From Halorussus ruber (lineage in GTDB: Archaea; Halobacteriota; Halobacteria; Halobacteriales; Haladaptataceae), in contig NZ_ML219768.1 in assembly GCF_004765785.1 (NCBI RefSeq), positions 229,216 to 293,215 of the forward strand: DNA of 64,000 nucleotides. The letters are read 5' to 3'. The notes under the pieces are model-generated. The model was not told where the DNA came from. It did not search any database and was given only the letters and a program-made list of their open reading frames with translations. Made by a program: the position numbers and the translations under genes. Every line of letters starts with the position of its first letter. Positions within the stretch are counted from its first letter, which is position 1. Shown here one piece after another: positions 16,234 to 25,993 of the stretch.

Positions 16234-16686
16234 CTATCGTTCGAGAACCAGAATCCCCGCCCCGAGAATCAGCAGACTCGCGCCGACCCAGTGTGGATTG
16301 AACGCCTGCGTGCCGTGGACCGCGTCGTGGATGTTCAGCAGGTAGTGGTCCACTACGCCGTCGAAGACGTTGAACAGTCCGGCACCCACGAAGAGACCCC
16401 CGACCACTCGCACCGCGGAGTGGGCTTCCGACGAGCGATTCAGCGCCCGCCAGATCAGGCCCGCGCCGACCAGCGTGATGCCGATCATCGACAGCGAGAA
16501 CAGGCCGTCCCAGTAGACGTTCGCCTGCAAGCCGTCGAGTGTCGAGGTCGTAATCCAGTCCGAGACGAGGTGGTGCCACTAGAGAATCATGTGAAAGACC
16601 ACCACATCGAGGAGCGCGCCGAATCCGAAGCCGAGCGTGCCGCTACCGAGCAGGAGTCGGCGCTGGCGGTCGGGTCGAGAACTCAC
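16234..16686 (-). pseudogene. DUF2243 membrane protein interrupted by an in-frame TAG
   Basis: From a GTG at 16686 the minus strand reads a DUF2243 N-terminus (GTLGFGFGALLDVVVFHMIL), meets TAG at 16581-16579, and continues in the same frame with WHHLVSDW and the rest of the family, ending at 16234. The family motif here is normally LQWHH, so a single CAG-to-TAG change accounts for the break. Downstream are three further hydrophobic segments and GLFNVFDGVVDHYLL with the conserved D and H. The C-terminal 98 residues could restart from a TTG at 16530. A recent nonsense mutation or a sequencing error are the simplest explanations. Confidence 0.85.
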
Positions 16687-16910
16687 GTGCGAAGTTGGGA
16701 ATCCACGGCGAAAACCTCCGTGGCCGATGCTCAGACGAAGTAGTCACATCTCCGTTCAGGAAACAGTTGTCGAAAGGATGCGTTCTGATTCGGACTCCCC
16801 ACTACGGTTTGTAGTGAGTCGCCCCTGCCAGCCCCGGCAGTTCATTATCCCTCGTCAAAATACAAATTAGTGTCGATATAGACGATACGTAATCGGGAGT
16901 TGCTATCTCT

Positions 16911-17810
16911 TCACTTCCTGACCAACTCCGGTCTCTCGACATCCTCGTCCACAGCATCGCGCCACGAGTGGTCGGGTTCCCAGTCCAGCACCTCGTCGGC
17001 CTTCGCCACCGAGAGCGCCGAGTCGTCGCCCGAGACGTTGCAGTCGTCGGGCACCTCGCCGAAGAACTCTTCGAGCGCGTCCTCGATTGGCGTCTCCAGA
17101 TAGTTGTCCGCCGCCGCGACGTGGAAGGGTTCGTGGCCCGAGAAGTCGGCGTCGAGCGCGGCCGCGACGAGGCCCGCCACGTCGCGGACGTCCACGTAGG
17201 ACCAGAAGTTGCCCGCGCCGTTGGCGAGGTCCTCGCGCGCCTCGACGCAGTTGTACTCGCCGGGGTACTGAATCCACGATGGGCGAATCGAGGCCACGGG
17301 CACGTCGAAGCGCCGGGTCACCATCTTGGCGACCTCCTCGCCGACGACCTTCGAGGTCCCGTAGGGGTCCTCGGGCCGGAGCGCATTGGCCTCCCGAATC
17401 GGCAGGCGCTCGGGGAGGCGTCTCTCCTCGGCGAAGGCGAACCCGTAGGCGCTCTCGCTGGAGGCCCACGCGACCTGCGCTCCGGCCCGGCCCGCGCCGA
17501 CGAGGACGTTGTAGGTCGCCAGCACGTTCGTCTCGAAGACTCGACCCCCGGCGTGGCGCGTCGGCGACGGGAGCGCGGCCCAGTGGACCACGGCGTCGGG
17601 GTCGAGGTCGGCCAGCAAATCGAGCGCCTCGCCCCGGTCCGTGAGGTCCGCGGCGCGGAAATCGATGTTCTCGCGGGCGTCGATTTCCCACCCCGGATGG
17701 GTGGTATCGACGCAGACGACCCGCCACTCCTCGGCGGCGAGGAGGTCGGCTATCCAGCGCCCGGAGCGTCCGAGACCGCCCGTGACGACGACTGTTCTGG
17801 TCTGTGGCAT
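16911..17810 (-). CDS. NAD-dependent epimerase/dehydratase (extended SDR)
   Basis: 299 residues. Rossmann motif TGGLGRSG at residues 10-17, a downstream VHWAALPSP, the catalytic Ser/Tyr/Lys in ASSESAYGF and DPYGTSK (YxxxK), and the substrate-binding C-terminal half with SIRPSWIQYPGEY. Acts on nucleotide sugars or related carbonyl compounds in the cytoplasm; the exact substrate is not readable. A single gene, not in a glycosylation cluster. Confidence 0.85.
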   Translation of the reverse strand: MPQTRTVVVTGGLGRSGRWIADLLAAEEWRVVCVDTTHPGWEIDARENIDFRAADLTDRGEALDLLADLDPDAVVHWAALPSPTRHAGGRVFETNVLATYNVLVGAGRAGAQVAWASSESAYGFAFAEERRLPERLPIREANALRPEDPYGTSKVVGEEVAKMVTRRFDVPVASIRPSWIQYPGEYNCVEAREDLANGAGNFWSYVDVRDVAGLVAAALDADFSGHEPFHVAAADNYLETPIEDALEEFFGEVPDDCNVSGDDSALSVAKADEVLDWEPDHSWRDAVDEDVERPELVRK

Positions 17811-17990
17811 GGACCGGGATACGACGATGTCGGGGTAAATGGTTGGGGCGGTCGGCGAAGCGGAGCGCGTCGGCGATTAGCTGACTCCAGCAACTAATAC
17901 CTATTTTAGAAACAACCTTCTATTACTTTATGAATTGTTTTTATTTCTTTGCTGGTAGATAAGCGAAAACGTGGGCCGCAAATCGAGATG

Positions 17991-18743
17991 CTATCCCTCG
18001 GGTCGCTGGCCGTCGCTGACGGCGTCAGCCTCCGGCGGTTCGCTATCGGCGGTTCCGGCGTCCGGTCGCTCGCCAGTTTCGACTTCGACCTCCTCTTCAT
18101 GCTCTCGCGGTAGCCCGAGCGCGTCCCAGATTTGTTTCCGGCCGAAGAAAGCGATGAGGAGGCCGAGGAGCGTGAGGAGAGACCCGATATTCTCGCCGAC
18201 CCACTGGACCATCAATTCGGCGTGGCACTCGGCAGGACATCTGATTCCAAAGGTGAACTCGGCCGTGGGCATCACCGGAACGTCCCGCGAAATGTACGTA
18301 GCTTCGACAGTCGAACTGCTCTGCGGGAGCTTCTTCTCTGGTGAGATTGTCACAGGAATGTACTCCTCTCTATCGGCGCTTCTTTCAGGGATATACGCAA
18401 CAGCATCAAAGTTCGGATACAGCCACGAAATAGAGATTACCTCCACATCCGGATTGTGAAATTCGAAGGTCGTCGGTGTCTCAGAGTGAACCCGAAGACC
18501 AAGTAGAATATCGCCGCCGTCGGAAACGACCCGAACGGCGAAATTCATCGGTTGATTTCTCAAGATACGATTCTTCTCGGGCATAATCTCTACACTCACC
18601 GACCCGGTCTCACCGGTCTGGGCCGCGATTTGCGCCGACGACTCCGCCGCGTCCCGAGACACGTCCCCGAGCGCGAACGAGGCCGAACTACCGACGAGTA
18701 CGACAAGCACGCAAACCGCGGCGAACGCCCTGATGCGGTTCAT
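17991..18743 (-). CDS. Membrane-anchored surface protein, paralogue of 14990-15691
   Basis: 250 residues from the ATG at 18743 (the ATG 36 nt upstream gives a polar extension before the signal). Signal peptide FAAVCVLVVLVGSSASFALG, an Ig-like ectodomain starting SVEIMPEKNRILRNQ, the pair C-x3-C in RCPAEC, a helix VQWVGEN, a transmembrane segment (LLTLLGLLIAFFG), an IWDALGLP helix and an acidic cytoplasmic tail. Same architecture as the 14990 gene about 2.3 kb away, but with a longer acidic tail. Function unknown. Confidence 0.65.
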   Translation of the reverse strand: MNRIRAFAAVCVLVVLVGSSASFALGDVSRDAAESSAQIAAQTGETGSVSVEIMPEKNRILRNQPMNFAVRVVSDGGDILLGLRVHSETPTTFEFHNPDVEVISISWLYPNFDAVAYIPERSADREEYIPVTISPEKKLPQSSSTVEATYISRDVPVMPTAEFTFGIRCPAECHAELMVQWVGENIGSLLTLLGLLIAFFGRKQIWDALGLPREHEEEVEVETGERPDAGTADSEPPEADAVSDGQRPEG

Positions 18744-18895
18744 AACTCTCTGCCGGGACCGTCCCCGACTAGTTAACAAACTGCAACCTCAGAGAGCATT
18801 AAGACTCTGTAGCCCGGTAGACAGGTTTCGATCCCGAGGCGATTCGGAGGTCCACCTTCGGACCGATTCCAACTGCGAATCGGCTTCGAATCAGC

Positions 18896-20230
18896 TCAGT
18901 CGAACACCTCACCGATTACCTCGTTCAGCACTCTCACGCCCTCCCGAATGTCGTCCTCGGTGGCACAGAGCGGCGGCGCGACGATGGTCTGGAAGTTGGG
19001 ACGCCCGCCACCGACCAGCACGCCCTTCTCCGCGGCGGCCTCGACCACCTCCACGACCGGGTTCTCGCCCTCGTCGCCCGCCCACGGGTCCACGAAGGTC
19101 TCGCCCGAGTCGGGGTCGGCGAACTCGACGGCCCAGAGGAATCCGCGACCGCGCACGTCGGTCACGGCGTCGCGGGCGTCGGCCATCTCGCGGAGTTCGG
19201 ATTCCAGCGTCGGCGCGAGATTGCGGACGTTGTCGAGGAGGTCCTCGTCGTAAGCGTCCATCGCGGCGACCCCCGCGGCGCAGGCGACCGGGTGCCCGGC
19301 GAAGGTCTGGCCCACGTCGATGCCCTCCTCGCGGAGGCTTTCGCCCAACTCCGCGTTGACCAGCACGCCCGCCAGCGGTGCGTAGGCGCTCGTCACCCCC
19401 TTGGCGAAGGTGACGATGTCCGGTTCGACGTCCTCGCGTTGAATCCCGAACCAGTCGCCGCACCGCCCGAATCCGGCGATGACCTCGTCGGAAATCAGCA
19501 GGATGTCGTACTCGTCGCAGAGGTCCCGGACGCGCTCGAAGTACCCCGGCGGCGCGGGGAAGGCACCGCTGGTCCCGCCGACCGGTTCGGTCAGAATCGC
19601 CGCGATGGAGTCCGGTCCCTCGTTGCGGATGACGAATTCGAGGTGGTCCGCGGCCTGCTCGGCCAACTCCTCGCCGGTCGCGCCGTCGAACGCCCGCGGA
19701 ATCGGCGGCAGGAACTTCGTGGACCCCGAGGTCGCGGCGTACCGCTCGACGGTGGCGCGAGTCGAGGGGTCGCCCGTCAGCGCGGCCGCGCCGTAGGTCC
19801 CGCCGTGGTACGACCGCCAGCGCGTCAGCACCTTCGGGGCGTCCTGCTGAGCGCGAGCGAACTGGACCGCCGCCTCGTTGGCCTCGCTTCCCGAGACCGC
19901 GAAGTACACGTCCGACAGGCCGTCTGGCGCGACCTCGGCGAGTCGCCCGGCAAGTTCCGAGCGCGCGTCGTTGTGCTTCGACGAGGAGACGTAGGGAATC
20001 GCGCTCGCCTGTTCGGTCATCGCCTCGACGATGCGCTCGTCGCTGTGGCCCGCGTTGACGCAGTAGAGTTGCGAGGCGAAGTCGAGGTACTCGGTGTCCT
20101 CGTCGTCGTAGACCCGCACGCCCTCGCCGCGGACGAGCGTCGGCACGTCGTCGTCAGGGTCCGACCAGTGAGGTAGCGGTCCGCTCCGCGGAGTCGCGTC
20201 GGGAGAAGCGGGTGGGTGACCGTCTGCCAT
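18896..20230 (-). CDS. Class III PLP-dependent aminotransferase (aspartate aminotransferase family)
   Basis: 444 residues from the ATG at 20230. The family markers are present: LDFASQLYCVNAGH near residue 50, SGSEANEAAVQFAR, RWRSYHGGTYGA, ISDEVIAGFGRCG with the conserved D-E-V, and the PLP lysine in TFAKGVTSAYAPL. The GQTFAGHPVACAAG block follows. Class III enzymes transfer amino groups to omega-amino acids or beta-alanine/pyruvate-type acceptors; the exact substrate is open. Monocistronic. Confidence 0.87.
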   Translation of the reverse strand: MADGHPPASPDATPRSGPLPHWSDPDDDVPTLVRGEGVRVYDDEDTEYLDFASQLYCVNAGHSDERIVEAMTEQASAIPYVSSSKHNDARSELAGRLAEVAPDGLSDVYFAVSGSEANEAAVQFARAQQDAPKVLTRWRSYHGGTYGAAALTGDPSTRATVERYAATSGSTKFLPPIPRAFDGATGEELAEQAADHLEFVIRNEGPDSIAAILTEPVGGTSGAFPAPPGYFERVRDLCDEYDILLISDEVIAGFGRCGDWFGIQREDVEPDIVTFAKGVTSAYAPLAGVLVNAELGESLREEGIDVGQTFAGHPVACAAGVAAMDAYDEDLLDNVRNLAPTLESELREMADARDAVTDVRGRGFLWAVEFADPDSGETFVDPWAGDEGENPVVEVVEAAAEKGVLVGGGRPNFQTIVAPPLCATEDDIREGVRVLNEVIGEVFD

Positions 20231-20313
20231 GGTCGAACCACGACTCGCCGCGTGATAAGGGTACACGCCCGAACAGTCGCGTCTGGCAGATACCTCGATT
20301 CGGCTGACAGCAC

Positions 20314-21081
20314 TCAGAACGCCATCGCCCCGCTCTCGTTCATCGCGCCCGACGACAGCGTCACGTACGCGATTCCGAACAACAGCGCGTCGTACAGGCC
20401 GTGGACCAGAATCGGCACGACCAGATTGTCGGTCCAGACGAAGAGATAGCCCAGCAGAATCGAGAGACCGAACAGAATCGCCAGCGTCACCGTCACCGCG
20501 AGCGCGTCGGGCGTGGCGACCCACGTCGTCGGCAGGTGGACCAGCGCGAACAGGACGCTAGTGAGAACCACCGCAGGCGCGCGCGAGAAGGCCCCGTCGA
20601 GGTACGACTGGATGACCCCCCGGAAGAGCAACTCCTCGGCCGGACCGATGACCAGAATCGAGAGCGGGACGAGCAACAGGAGCGAGGTCAGCACGCCCTC
20701 CTCGGCGAGTTGCGTCACCGAGTTGCCCGCCAGCGGGAGTCCGGCCTGCTGGGCCGCGACGATGGCGGCGAGCCGGTAGGCGAACAGCACGAACGTCCCG
20801 GCGAGGACGATGCCGAGCGCGCGACTGTCCGGCATTCGAAGCCGGAGGTAGTCCAGACCGTTGCCGGTCGCCCGGAGGAAGACGAGCGCCGCCGCGACGA
20901 ACCCCAGCTCCGAGAGGATGAGCGCGACCACGAACTGTGCAGTGACACCCAGCGAGACGACGAGTACCGGAATCGACAGCAGGACGCTGAGGACGACTCC
21001 GAGGACGGTGAGGCCGGTGGCGACGCCGACGCGGACGACCGGGTTCGACGACTGGTCGGGGTTGGCCGACTGGTGAGACAT
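20314..21081 (-). CDS. CPBP-family intramembrane glutamic endopeptidase
   Basis: 255 residues from the ATG at 21081. Several hydrophobic helices flank the CPBP (CAAX protease/bacteriocin-processing) motifs: GPAEELLFRGVIQ (EExxxR) and ALVHLPT with the second-motif histidine. Acts in the membrane on membrane-associated substrates. Divergent from htpX by about 130 nt, so two membrane proteases face each other and could share control. Confidence 0.85.
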   Translation of the reverse strand: MSHQSANPDQSSNPVVRVGVATGLTVLGVVLSVLLSIPVLVVSLGVTAQFVVALILSELGFVAAALVFLRATGNGLDYLRLRMPDSRALGIVLAGTFVLFAYRLAAIVAAQQAGLPLAGNSVTQLAEEGVLTSLLLLVPLSILVIGPAEELLFRGVIQSYLDGAFSRAPAVVLTSVLFALVHLPTTWVATPDALAVTVTLAILFGLSILLGYLFVWTDNLVVPILVHGLYDALLFGIAYVTLSSGAMNESGAMAF

Positions 21082-21209
21082 TGCGAGTAGCTGACAACGG
21101 GAAGCACCAAGTAGGTTTGCCGGAACCGAAATCGCTCGCGGGTGTCGGCGCGAGTCGGCGGACCGGCGTCCGACCAACGTTTAAAAACGGTGAAACCCTA
21201 GGGGCCCAC

Positions 21210-22067
21210 ATGAAGTGGAAAGCAGACTGGGGACTTCGCGGGCGAATGGCCCTGACGATGTTCCTACTGTTCGCGCTGTACATCGTCTTCATCGGCGTCC
21301 TCTCCCGATATGCGAGCCTATTCGGAATCGTGTTGGTAATGGGTAGTTTCTCACTCGCCCAGTTCTTCTTCAGCGACAAGCTGACGCTGTGGAGCATGGG
21401 GGCGAAGGAGGTCAGCGAAGACGAGTATCCGGAACTCCATCGGATGCTCGGCAGACTCTCTCAGCAGGCCGACCTGCCGAAACCGAAGGTCGCGGTCGTG
21501 GACAGTCGCGTCCCGAACGCCTTCGCCACCGGGCGCTCGCAGAACAGCGCCGCGGTCGCGGTCACGACCGGGCTGCTGAAGACCCTCGACAAAGACGAGT
21601 TGGAGGGGGTGCTGGCCCACGAACTCGCCCACGTCAAGAACCGCGACATGATGGTGATGACCGTCGCGTCGTTCCTCTCGACCATCGCCTTCCTCGTGGT
21701 GCGGTGGGGCTGGTGGTTCGGCGGCGGCGACGAAGACAGCCCGCAGGTCTGGGTCGCCATCCTCGCCTCGCTGGTGGTCTGGATAGTGAGCTTCCTGCTG
21801 ATTCGCGCCCTCTCGCGGTACCGCGAGTTCGCGGCCGACCGGGGCGGCGCGACCATCACGGGCAAGCCCTCGGCGCTGGCCTCGGCGCTGATGACCATCG
21901 ACAGCGGGATGAGCAAGGTTCCGAAGAAGGACGTCCGCGAGCAGTCCGAGATGAACGCCTTCTTCATCATCCCCCTCAAGGGAGACTTCATCGGGAAGGT
22001 GTTCAGCACCCACCCGAGTACCGAGGCCCGCGTCGAGCGACTTCGGCAACTCGAAAAGGAAATGTAG
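21210..22067 (+). CDS. htpX: M48 membrane zinc metalloprotease HtpX
   Basis: 285 residues from the ATG at 21210. Two N-terminal transmembrane segments, HELAHVKNRD (HExxH zinc site) in the middle, two more hydrophobic helices and the third ligand in REFAADRGGA. HtpX degrades misfolded membrane proteins. The start lies about 27 nt after TTTAAAAA, a probable TATA box giving a near-leaderless mRNA. The gene sits close to pspAB (22864), a usual haloarchaeal partner in membrane-stress response. Confidence 0.9.
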   Translation: MKWKADWGLRGRMALTMFLLFALYIVFIGVLSRYASLFGIVLVMGSFSLAQFFFSDKLTLWSMGAKEVSEDEYPELHRMLGRLSQQADLPKPKVAVVDSRVPNAFATGRSQNSAAVAVTTGLLKTLDKDELEGVLAHELAHVKNRDMMVMTVASFLSTIAFLVVRWGWWFGGGDEDSPQVWVAILASLVVWIVSFLLIRALSRYREFAADRGGATITGKPSALASALMTIDSGMSKVPKKDVREQSEMNAFFIIPLKGDFIGKVFSTHPSTEARVERLRQLEKEM

Positions 22068-22103
22068 TCGGTCGCAGGACCATACTCGAATTTTCGTCTG
22101 CGC

Positions 22104-22619
22104 TCACGGCACCTTGATGTAGGCGTACCCCTCGTCCTGCCGTTTCACGAGTTCGCCGACGCCAGCGGGGACCGTCTCGACGCCCGCCAGCAGGTCGTCT
22201 TCGGTCAGCCCCTTGGCTTGGAGGCTGTTCTCGCACGCGAGGAGCGAGACGCCCTCCTCGGCGAGCGCCGCCACGCCCTTCTGTCGATTCGAGTCGGCCG
22301 TCAGCAGTAGGACGCCGTCGCCGTTGGCGACCAGCGCGACAGATTCTATCGGCGTCGTCTCGTCGGCGAGGAGGTTCTTGGCGTTCGCTACCGCGTGGCT
22401 CTGCTGGTTCTCGTTGCCGCTGAAATGGAGGATTGCGTTCATGGCTGAGGATTTCGTCGTAGTTTCGGTCGTTTCCGTCGTCTCGGGGGTCGAATCGGTC
22501 GTGGTCTGGTCCGTCGTCTGGGTCGTGCCGCCGTCGCCGGTGCATCCCGCGAGCGCGACGACAGTCCCCGTCCCGGCGGCGCGGAGGAACCGCCGTCTGG
22601 TTCCGGTTCGGTTCGTCAT
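22104..22619 (-). CDS. Tat-dependent lipoprotein with DsrE-like domain
   Basis: 171 residues. Twin-arginine signal RRRFLRAAGTG followed by a lipobox (LAGC), a Thr-rich linker, then a DsrE/DsrF-like alpha/beta domain (AILHFSGNENQQSHAVANA, VALVANGDGVLLL, VSLLACENSLQAKG with one cysteine). DsrE-like proteins carry or sense sulfur; a surface-anchored version is unusual but is seen in haloarchaea. Lies between htpX and pspAB on the opposite strand. Confidence 0.8.
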   Translation of the reverse strand: MTNRTGTRRRFLRAAGTGTVVALAGCTGDGGTTQTTDQTTTDSTPETTETTETTTKSSAMNAILHFSGNENQQSHAVANAKNLLADETTPIESVALVANGDGVLLLTADSNRQKGVAALAEEGVSLLACENSLQAKGLTEDDLLAGVETVPAGVGELVKRQDEGYAYIKVP

Positions 22620-22863
22620 CGACAGGGCGTTCGGCCTCTCGGCGTTTTCTTACGCGGGCGCTAAGGTCAGCGGCCGGACACGAGCGAGGAAACTACCACC
22701 GACGGGTTCGACCGGGGAGACGCCCTCAGTCCTGGCGGACTGAAAGGGCGACCGCGAACCGCGTGAGGGCTTTCGAGGCCCACGTTACTGCTTCGCTGGC
22801 GTATCCAAACACTACCCGAGGTAGGAGACACGGCTTTTTGTCGGGGAGTCCGTAGACGGGGGC

Positions 22864-23469
22864 ATGGGACTGTTCGACGGACTGCGCGAAGTGCTGGGCA
22901 TCCGGGCAGAGGCCGACGCCACCCGGAAGGCCGACCCCGAGGACCTGTTCGGGATGAGTACGGCCTACATCACGATGGAGGCCGAACTGGGCTACGAGGT
23001 GGTCGGCGAGGCGGCGCTGTGCTTCTCGGAGGTCGACAGCGCCGACTTCTCCGACGCGGTCGAGGAGGTCCACGAGATTCTGGAGGTCGGCGCGGAGGAG
23101 ACCGGCACCGAGACGGAGGCCCGCACCGACGACTACGGCTACTCGTGGGTAATCCTGCGGGACTCGGACTTCGAGGACCTCGTGACCAGCCTCAACTTCG
23201 CGGCGGACACGCTGATGGAGCGGGGATACGGGTCGAGACTCCTCGCCGCACTCTTCGCCTTCGAGAATGACGGACAGTACGCTTACTGGGTCTACTCCTT
23301 CCGGCGGGGTGCGTACTACCCACTCGTGCCGAAGGGGACCAACGACCGGGATTCGAGCGCCGAGTTCAAACTGGAGAGCAACCTCGACGGCGAGTTAGAC
23401 GTAGAGGAGAACAAAGAGTACTGGTACGCGCTCCTGCCGAGTAGCCCCGGCAAGCACCCGTGGGAGTAG
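22864..23469 (+). CDS. pspAB: PspA-associated protein PspAB-like
   Basis: 201 residues starting MGLFDGLREVLGIRAEAD. The pattern EDLFGMSTAYITMEAELGY, ALCFSEVDSADF and LNFAADTLMERGYGSRLLAALFAFE matches the haloarchaeal PspAB family, usually found next to htpX as here. It is soluble and thought to take part in the phage-shock-like membrane-stress response. A TATA-like stretch is not obvious. Name given from family pattern plus context. Confidence 0.77.
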   Translation: MGLFDGLREVLGIRAEADATRKADPEDLFGMSTAYITMEAELGYEVVGEAALCFSEVDSADFSDAVEEVHEILEVGAEETGTETEARTDDYGYSWVILRDSDFEDLVTSLNFAADTLMERGYGSRLLAALFAFENDGQYAYWVYSFRRGAYYPLVPKGTNDRDSSAEFKLESNLDGELDVEENKEYWYALLPSSPGKHPWE

Positions 23470-23565
23470 ACCGCCTCTAAGTTTCTCACTTTAAACTCCG
23501 TCAGACGTGCGTCATCCCCCCGACGCATGCTTGCATTTTCACTTCCAGTATGGTGTTAACGGGGG

Positions 23566-23572
23566 TTTATAT
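23566..23572 (+). promoter_or_regulatory. TATA box of radA
   Basis: TTTATAT after a G-run, 27 nt before the radA ATG. With an archaeal TATA-to-start distance of about 25-27 nt the mRNA would be leaderless or nearly so. Confidence 0.65.
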
Positions 23573-23598
23573 GAAGTGGGGCACAAGGCAGGGATACG

Positions 23599-24633
23599 AT
23601 GGCAGCAGACGTAGACCTCGAAGAACTTCCGGGCGTCGGCCCGGCGACGGCAGAAAAGCTCCGAGACGCAGGCTTCGACTCTTACGAGGGCCTCGCAGTA
23701 GCCAGCCCCAGCGAACTCTCGAACACCGCCGACGTGGGCGACTCGACCGCCTCCGACATCGTTCAGGCGGCCCGCGAGGCCGCCGACGTGGGCGGGTTCG
23801 AGACCGGCGCGGCCGTGCTGGAGCGCCGCGAGAAGATCGGCAAGCTCAAGTGGAAAATCGACGAGGTCGACGACTTGCTGGGCGGCGGCGTCGAAACCCA
23901 GTCGATTACGGAAGTCTACGGCGAGTTCGGTGCGGGTAAGTCGCAGGTCACCCACCAGCTCGCGGTCAACGTCCAGCTCCCCCGCGAACACGGCGGCCTC
24001 GGCGGCAGCGCCATGTTCGTGGACAGCGAGGACACCTTCCGCCCCGAGCGTATCGACGACATGGTCCGGGGCCTGCCGGACGAGGCCATTCAGGCCGCGA
24101 TGGACGAGCGCGAAATCGAGGGCACGCCCGACGACGACGAGGCGATGGAGAGTCTGGTCGAGGACTTCCTCGACAAGATTCACGTCGCCAAGGCGTTCAA
24201 CTCCAACCACCAGATGCTGCTGGCGGAGAAGGCCCAAGAACTCGCCAACGAGACCCAAGACGACGAGTATCCCGTGCGCCTCCTCTGCGTGGACTCGCTG
24301 ACGGCCCACTTCCGCGCCGAATACGTCGGCCGCGGCGAACTCGCCGAGCGCCAGCAGAAGCTCAACAAGCACCTCCACGACCTCGACAAGGTCGGCAACC
24401 TCCACAACACCGCGGTCGTCGTGACGAACCAGGTCGCTTCGAACCCCGACTCGTTCTTCGGCGACCCGACCCAGCCCATCGGTGGCAACATCCTCGGCCA
24501 CAAGTCCACCTTCCGCATCTACCTCCGCAAGTCCAAGGGCGACAAGCGCATCGTCCGCCTCGTTGACGCGCCGAACCTCGCCGACGGCGAGGCCGTCATG
24601 CGCGTCGAGGACGCCGGTCTGAAACCCGAGTAA
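23599..24633 (+). CDS. radA: DNA repair and recombination protein RadA
   Basis: 344 residues. An N-terminal helix-hairpin-helix domain ([12 protein letters not shown]) precedes the RecA-fold ATPase: Walker A GEFGAGKS at 108-115, Walker B-type [11 protein letters not shown], the L1 region around [16 protein letters not shown] and the L2 region with [14 protein letters not shown]. The length is normal and no intein is present. It forms filaments on ssDNA and performs strand exchange. The upstream gap has a clear TATA box at 23566. Confidence 0.97.
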   Translation: MAADVDLEELPGVGPATAEKLRDAGFDSYEGLAVASPSELSNTADVGDSTASDIVQAAREAADVGGFETGAAVLERREKIGKLKWKIDEVDDLLGGGVETQSITEVYGEFGAGKSQVTHQLAVNVQLPREHGGLGGSAMFVDSEDTFRPERIDDMVRGLPDEAIQAAMDEREIEGTPDDDEAMESLVEDFLDKIHVAKAFNSNHQMLLAEKAQELANETQDDEYPVRLLCVDSLTAHFRAEYVGRGELAERQQKLNKHLHDLDKVGNLHNTAVVVTNQVASNPDSFFGDPTQPIGGNILGHKSTFRIYLRKSKGDKRIVRLVDAPNLADGEAVMRVEDAGLKPE

Positions 24634-24908
24634 GTCGGCTATTTTCGTTCTCCGCTTCGTTTTTGCCGTGCGATAGCGGCGATACTCCCAGCACGCAAGG
24701 GAGACTCAGAGCAATAACCACCATTATTTAGAAAATAAATAGCTATTTTTAGGAATCGTATAAATATGTCTATCGGCTTGGAGTGACGGCTCGGAGATAG
24801 AACGACGCGAGCAGCGAGGTAACGGCAGGAGCGTCGAGGCGGGACGCGGCCGCCACCGACCGAATCGGCCGCGTGGATTTTAGGCCGGGATACCCTCTAG
24901 TTCGACAC
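24634..24908. other. Intergenic gap between radA and the permease gene
   Basis: 275 nt. It holds an AT-rich patch (about 24722-24772) with TATTTAGAAAATAAATAGCTATTTTTAG-like content, including the inverted pair AATAGC/GCTATT, then GC-rich sequence leading to the next gene. No convincing reading frame. Confidence 0.5.
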
Positions 24909-25898
24909 ATGAAAGCGCGGACCGCGTTCGCGGCCATTCTGGTCGGTGTTCTCGCAATCCTGTCGTTCCTCGTCGTCAGGCCCTTCCTCAACTACCTCCT
25001 CGCGGCGATTCTCCTCGCGTTCGTCCTCACGCCCTTCCAGCGGCGACTCGCGCCCGAGGTCGGCCCCCGCGTCGCCGCGTTCGCGCTCGTGACGCTGACT
25101 GTCCTGCTGTTCGTCGGCCCGATCGGTCTCTTTCTACAGGTCGCACTCGGCGACGTCGGCGATTTGCCGACCGAGGTGAGCGAACTACCGACGTATCAAT
25201 CGGTCGAGCGAGTGGTCGAGCGGGTCATCGGCGTCCAAATCGGCGCGCGATTCGACCAGATTCTGAGCAACTTCACCACCGCGCTCGCCGAGCGGAGTTC
25301 CGGACTGGCGAGCGCGGGCGTCCACTTCACTCTCGGTATCCTTCTGCTCCTGTTCCTGCTCTACTATCTGCTCAAGGACGGCGACACGCTGGTCCGGTGG
25401 GCCAAGCGCGTCACCCCGCTCCCGAGACCGGTGCAGGACAACCTCTACGCCGAGGCCGAGGAGGCCACGTGGGCGGTCCTGAAAGGTCACGTCTTCGTCG
25501 CCACCGTGCAGGGGTTCGTCTCGGGCCTCGGCCTGTTCGCGCTCGGGATTCCGAACGCGGCGTTCTGGACCGTCGTGATGATGTTTCTGGCGATGGTACC
25601 CATCGTCGGCGTCTCGCCGGTCCTCGGCGGCGCGACCATCTTCCTCGTCGTGAACGGCCGCGTCTTCGAGGCCGCCCTCCTCGTCGTCCACGGGATGACG
25701 GTCGTGGCGGTCACCGACGACTACCTCCGCGCGCTGGTCATCGACAAGGAGTCGTCGCTCCACTCGGGGGTCATCCTGCTGGGGGTCTTCGGCGCGGCCT
25801 ACTTCCTCGGAGCCATCGGCATCTTCGTCGGCCCCATCATCCTCGCGCTGTTCAAGGAGACGGTCGAGGTGTTCAGCGACTACTACGATTTGGTCTGA
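24909..25898 (+). CDS. AI-2E family transporter/permease
   Basis: 329 residues from the ATG at 24909. Roughly eight hydrophobic segments in the usual arrangement: two early pairs (LVGVLAILSFLVVRPF, LLAAILLAFVLTPF), a soluble middle (SNFTTALAERSSGL), and the conserved C-terminal block ending VGPIILALFKETVEVFSDYY. Members export small molecules or move Na+/H+; the AI-2 name is historical. Monocistronic. Confidence 0.87.
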   Translation: MKARTAFAAILVGVLAILSFLVVRPFLNYLLAAILLAFVLTPFQRRLAPEVGPRVAAFALVTLTVLLFVGPIGLFLQVALGDVGDLPTEVSELPTYQSVERVVERVIGVQIGARFDQILSNFTTALAERSSGLASAGVHFTLGILLLLFLLYYLLKDGDTLVRWAKRVTPLPRPVQDNLYAEAEEATWAVLKGHVFVATVQGFVSGLGLFALGIPNAAFWTVVMMFLAMVPIVGVSPVLGGATIFLVVNGRVFEAALLVVHGMTVVAVTDDYLRALVIDKESSLHSGVILLGVFGAAYFLGAIGIFVGPIILALFKETVEVFSDYYDLV

Positions 25899-25993
25899 GT
25901 CGGCGGATTTCGGTCGATGGGGCAGACCGCCAGAATGCGCTCGGTGGAACAATCCACCAGCAAACGCCCGGCGAATCAGCCGATAGGGCGGGA

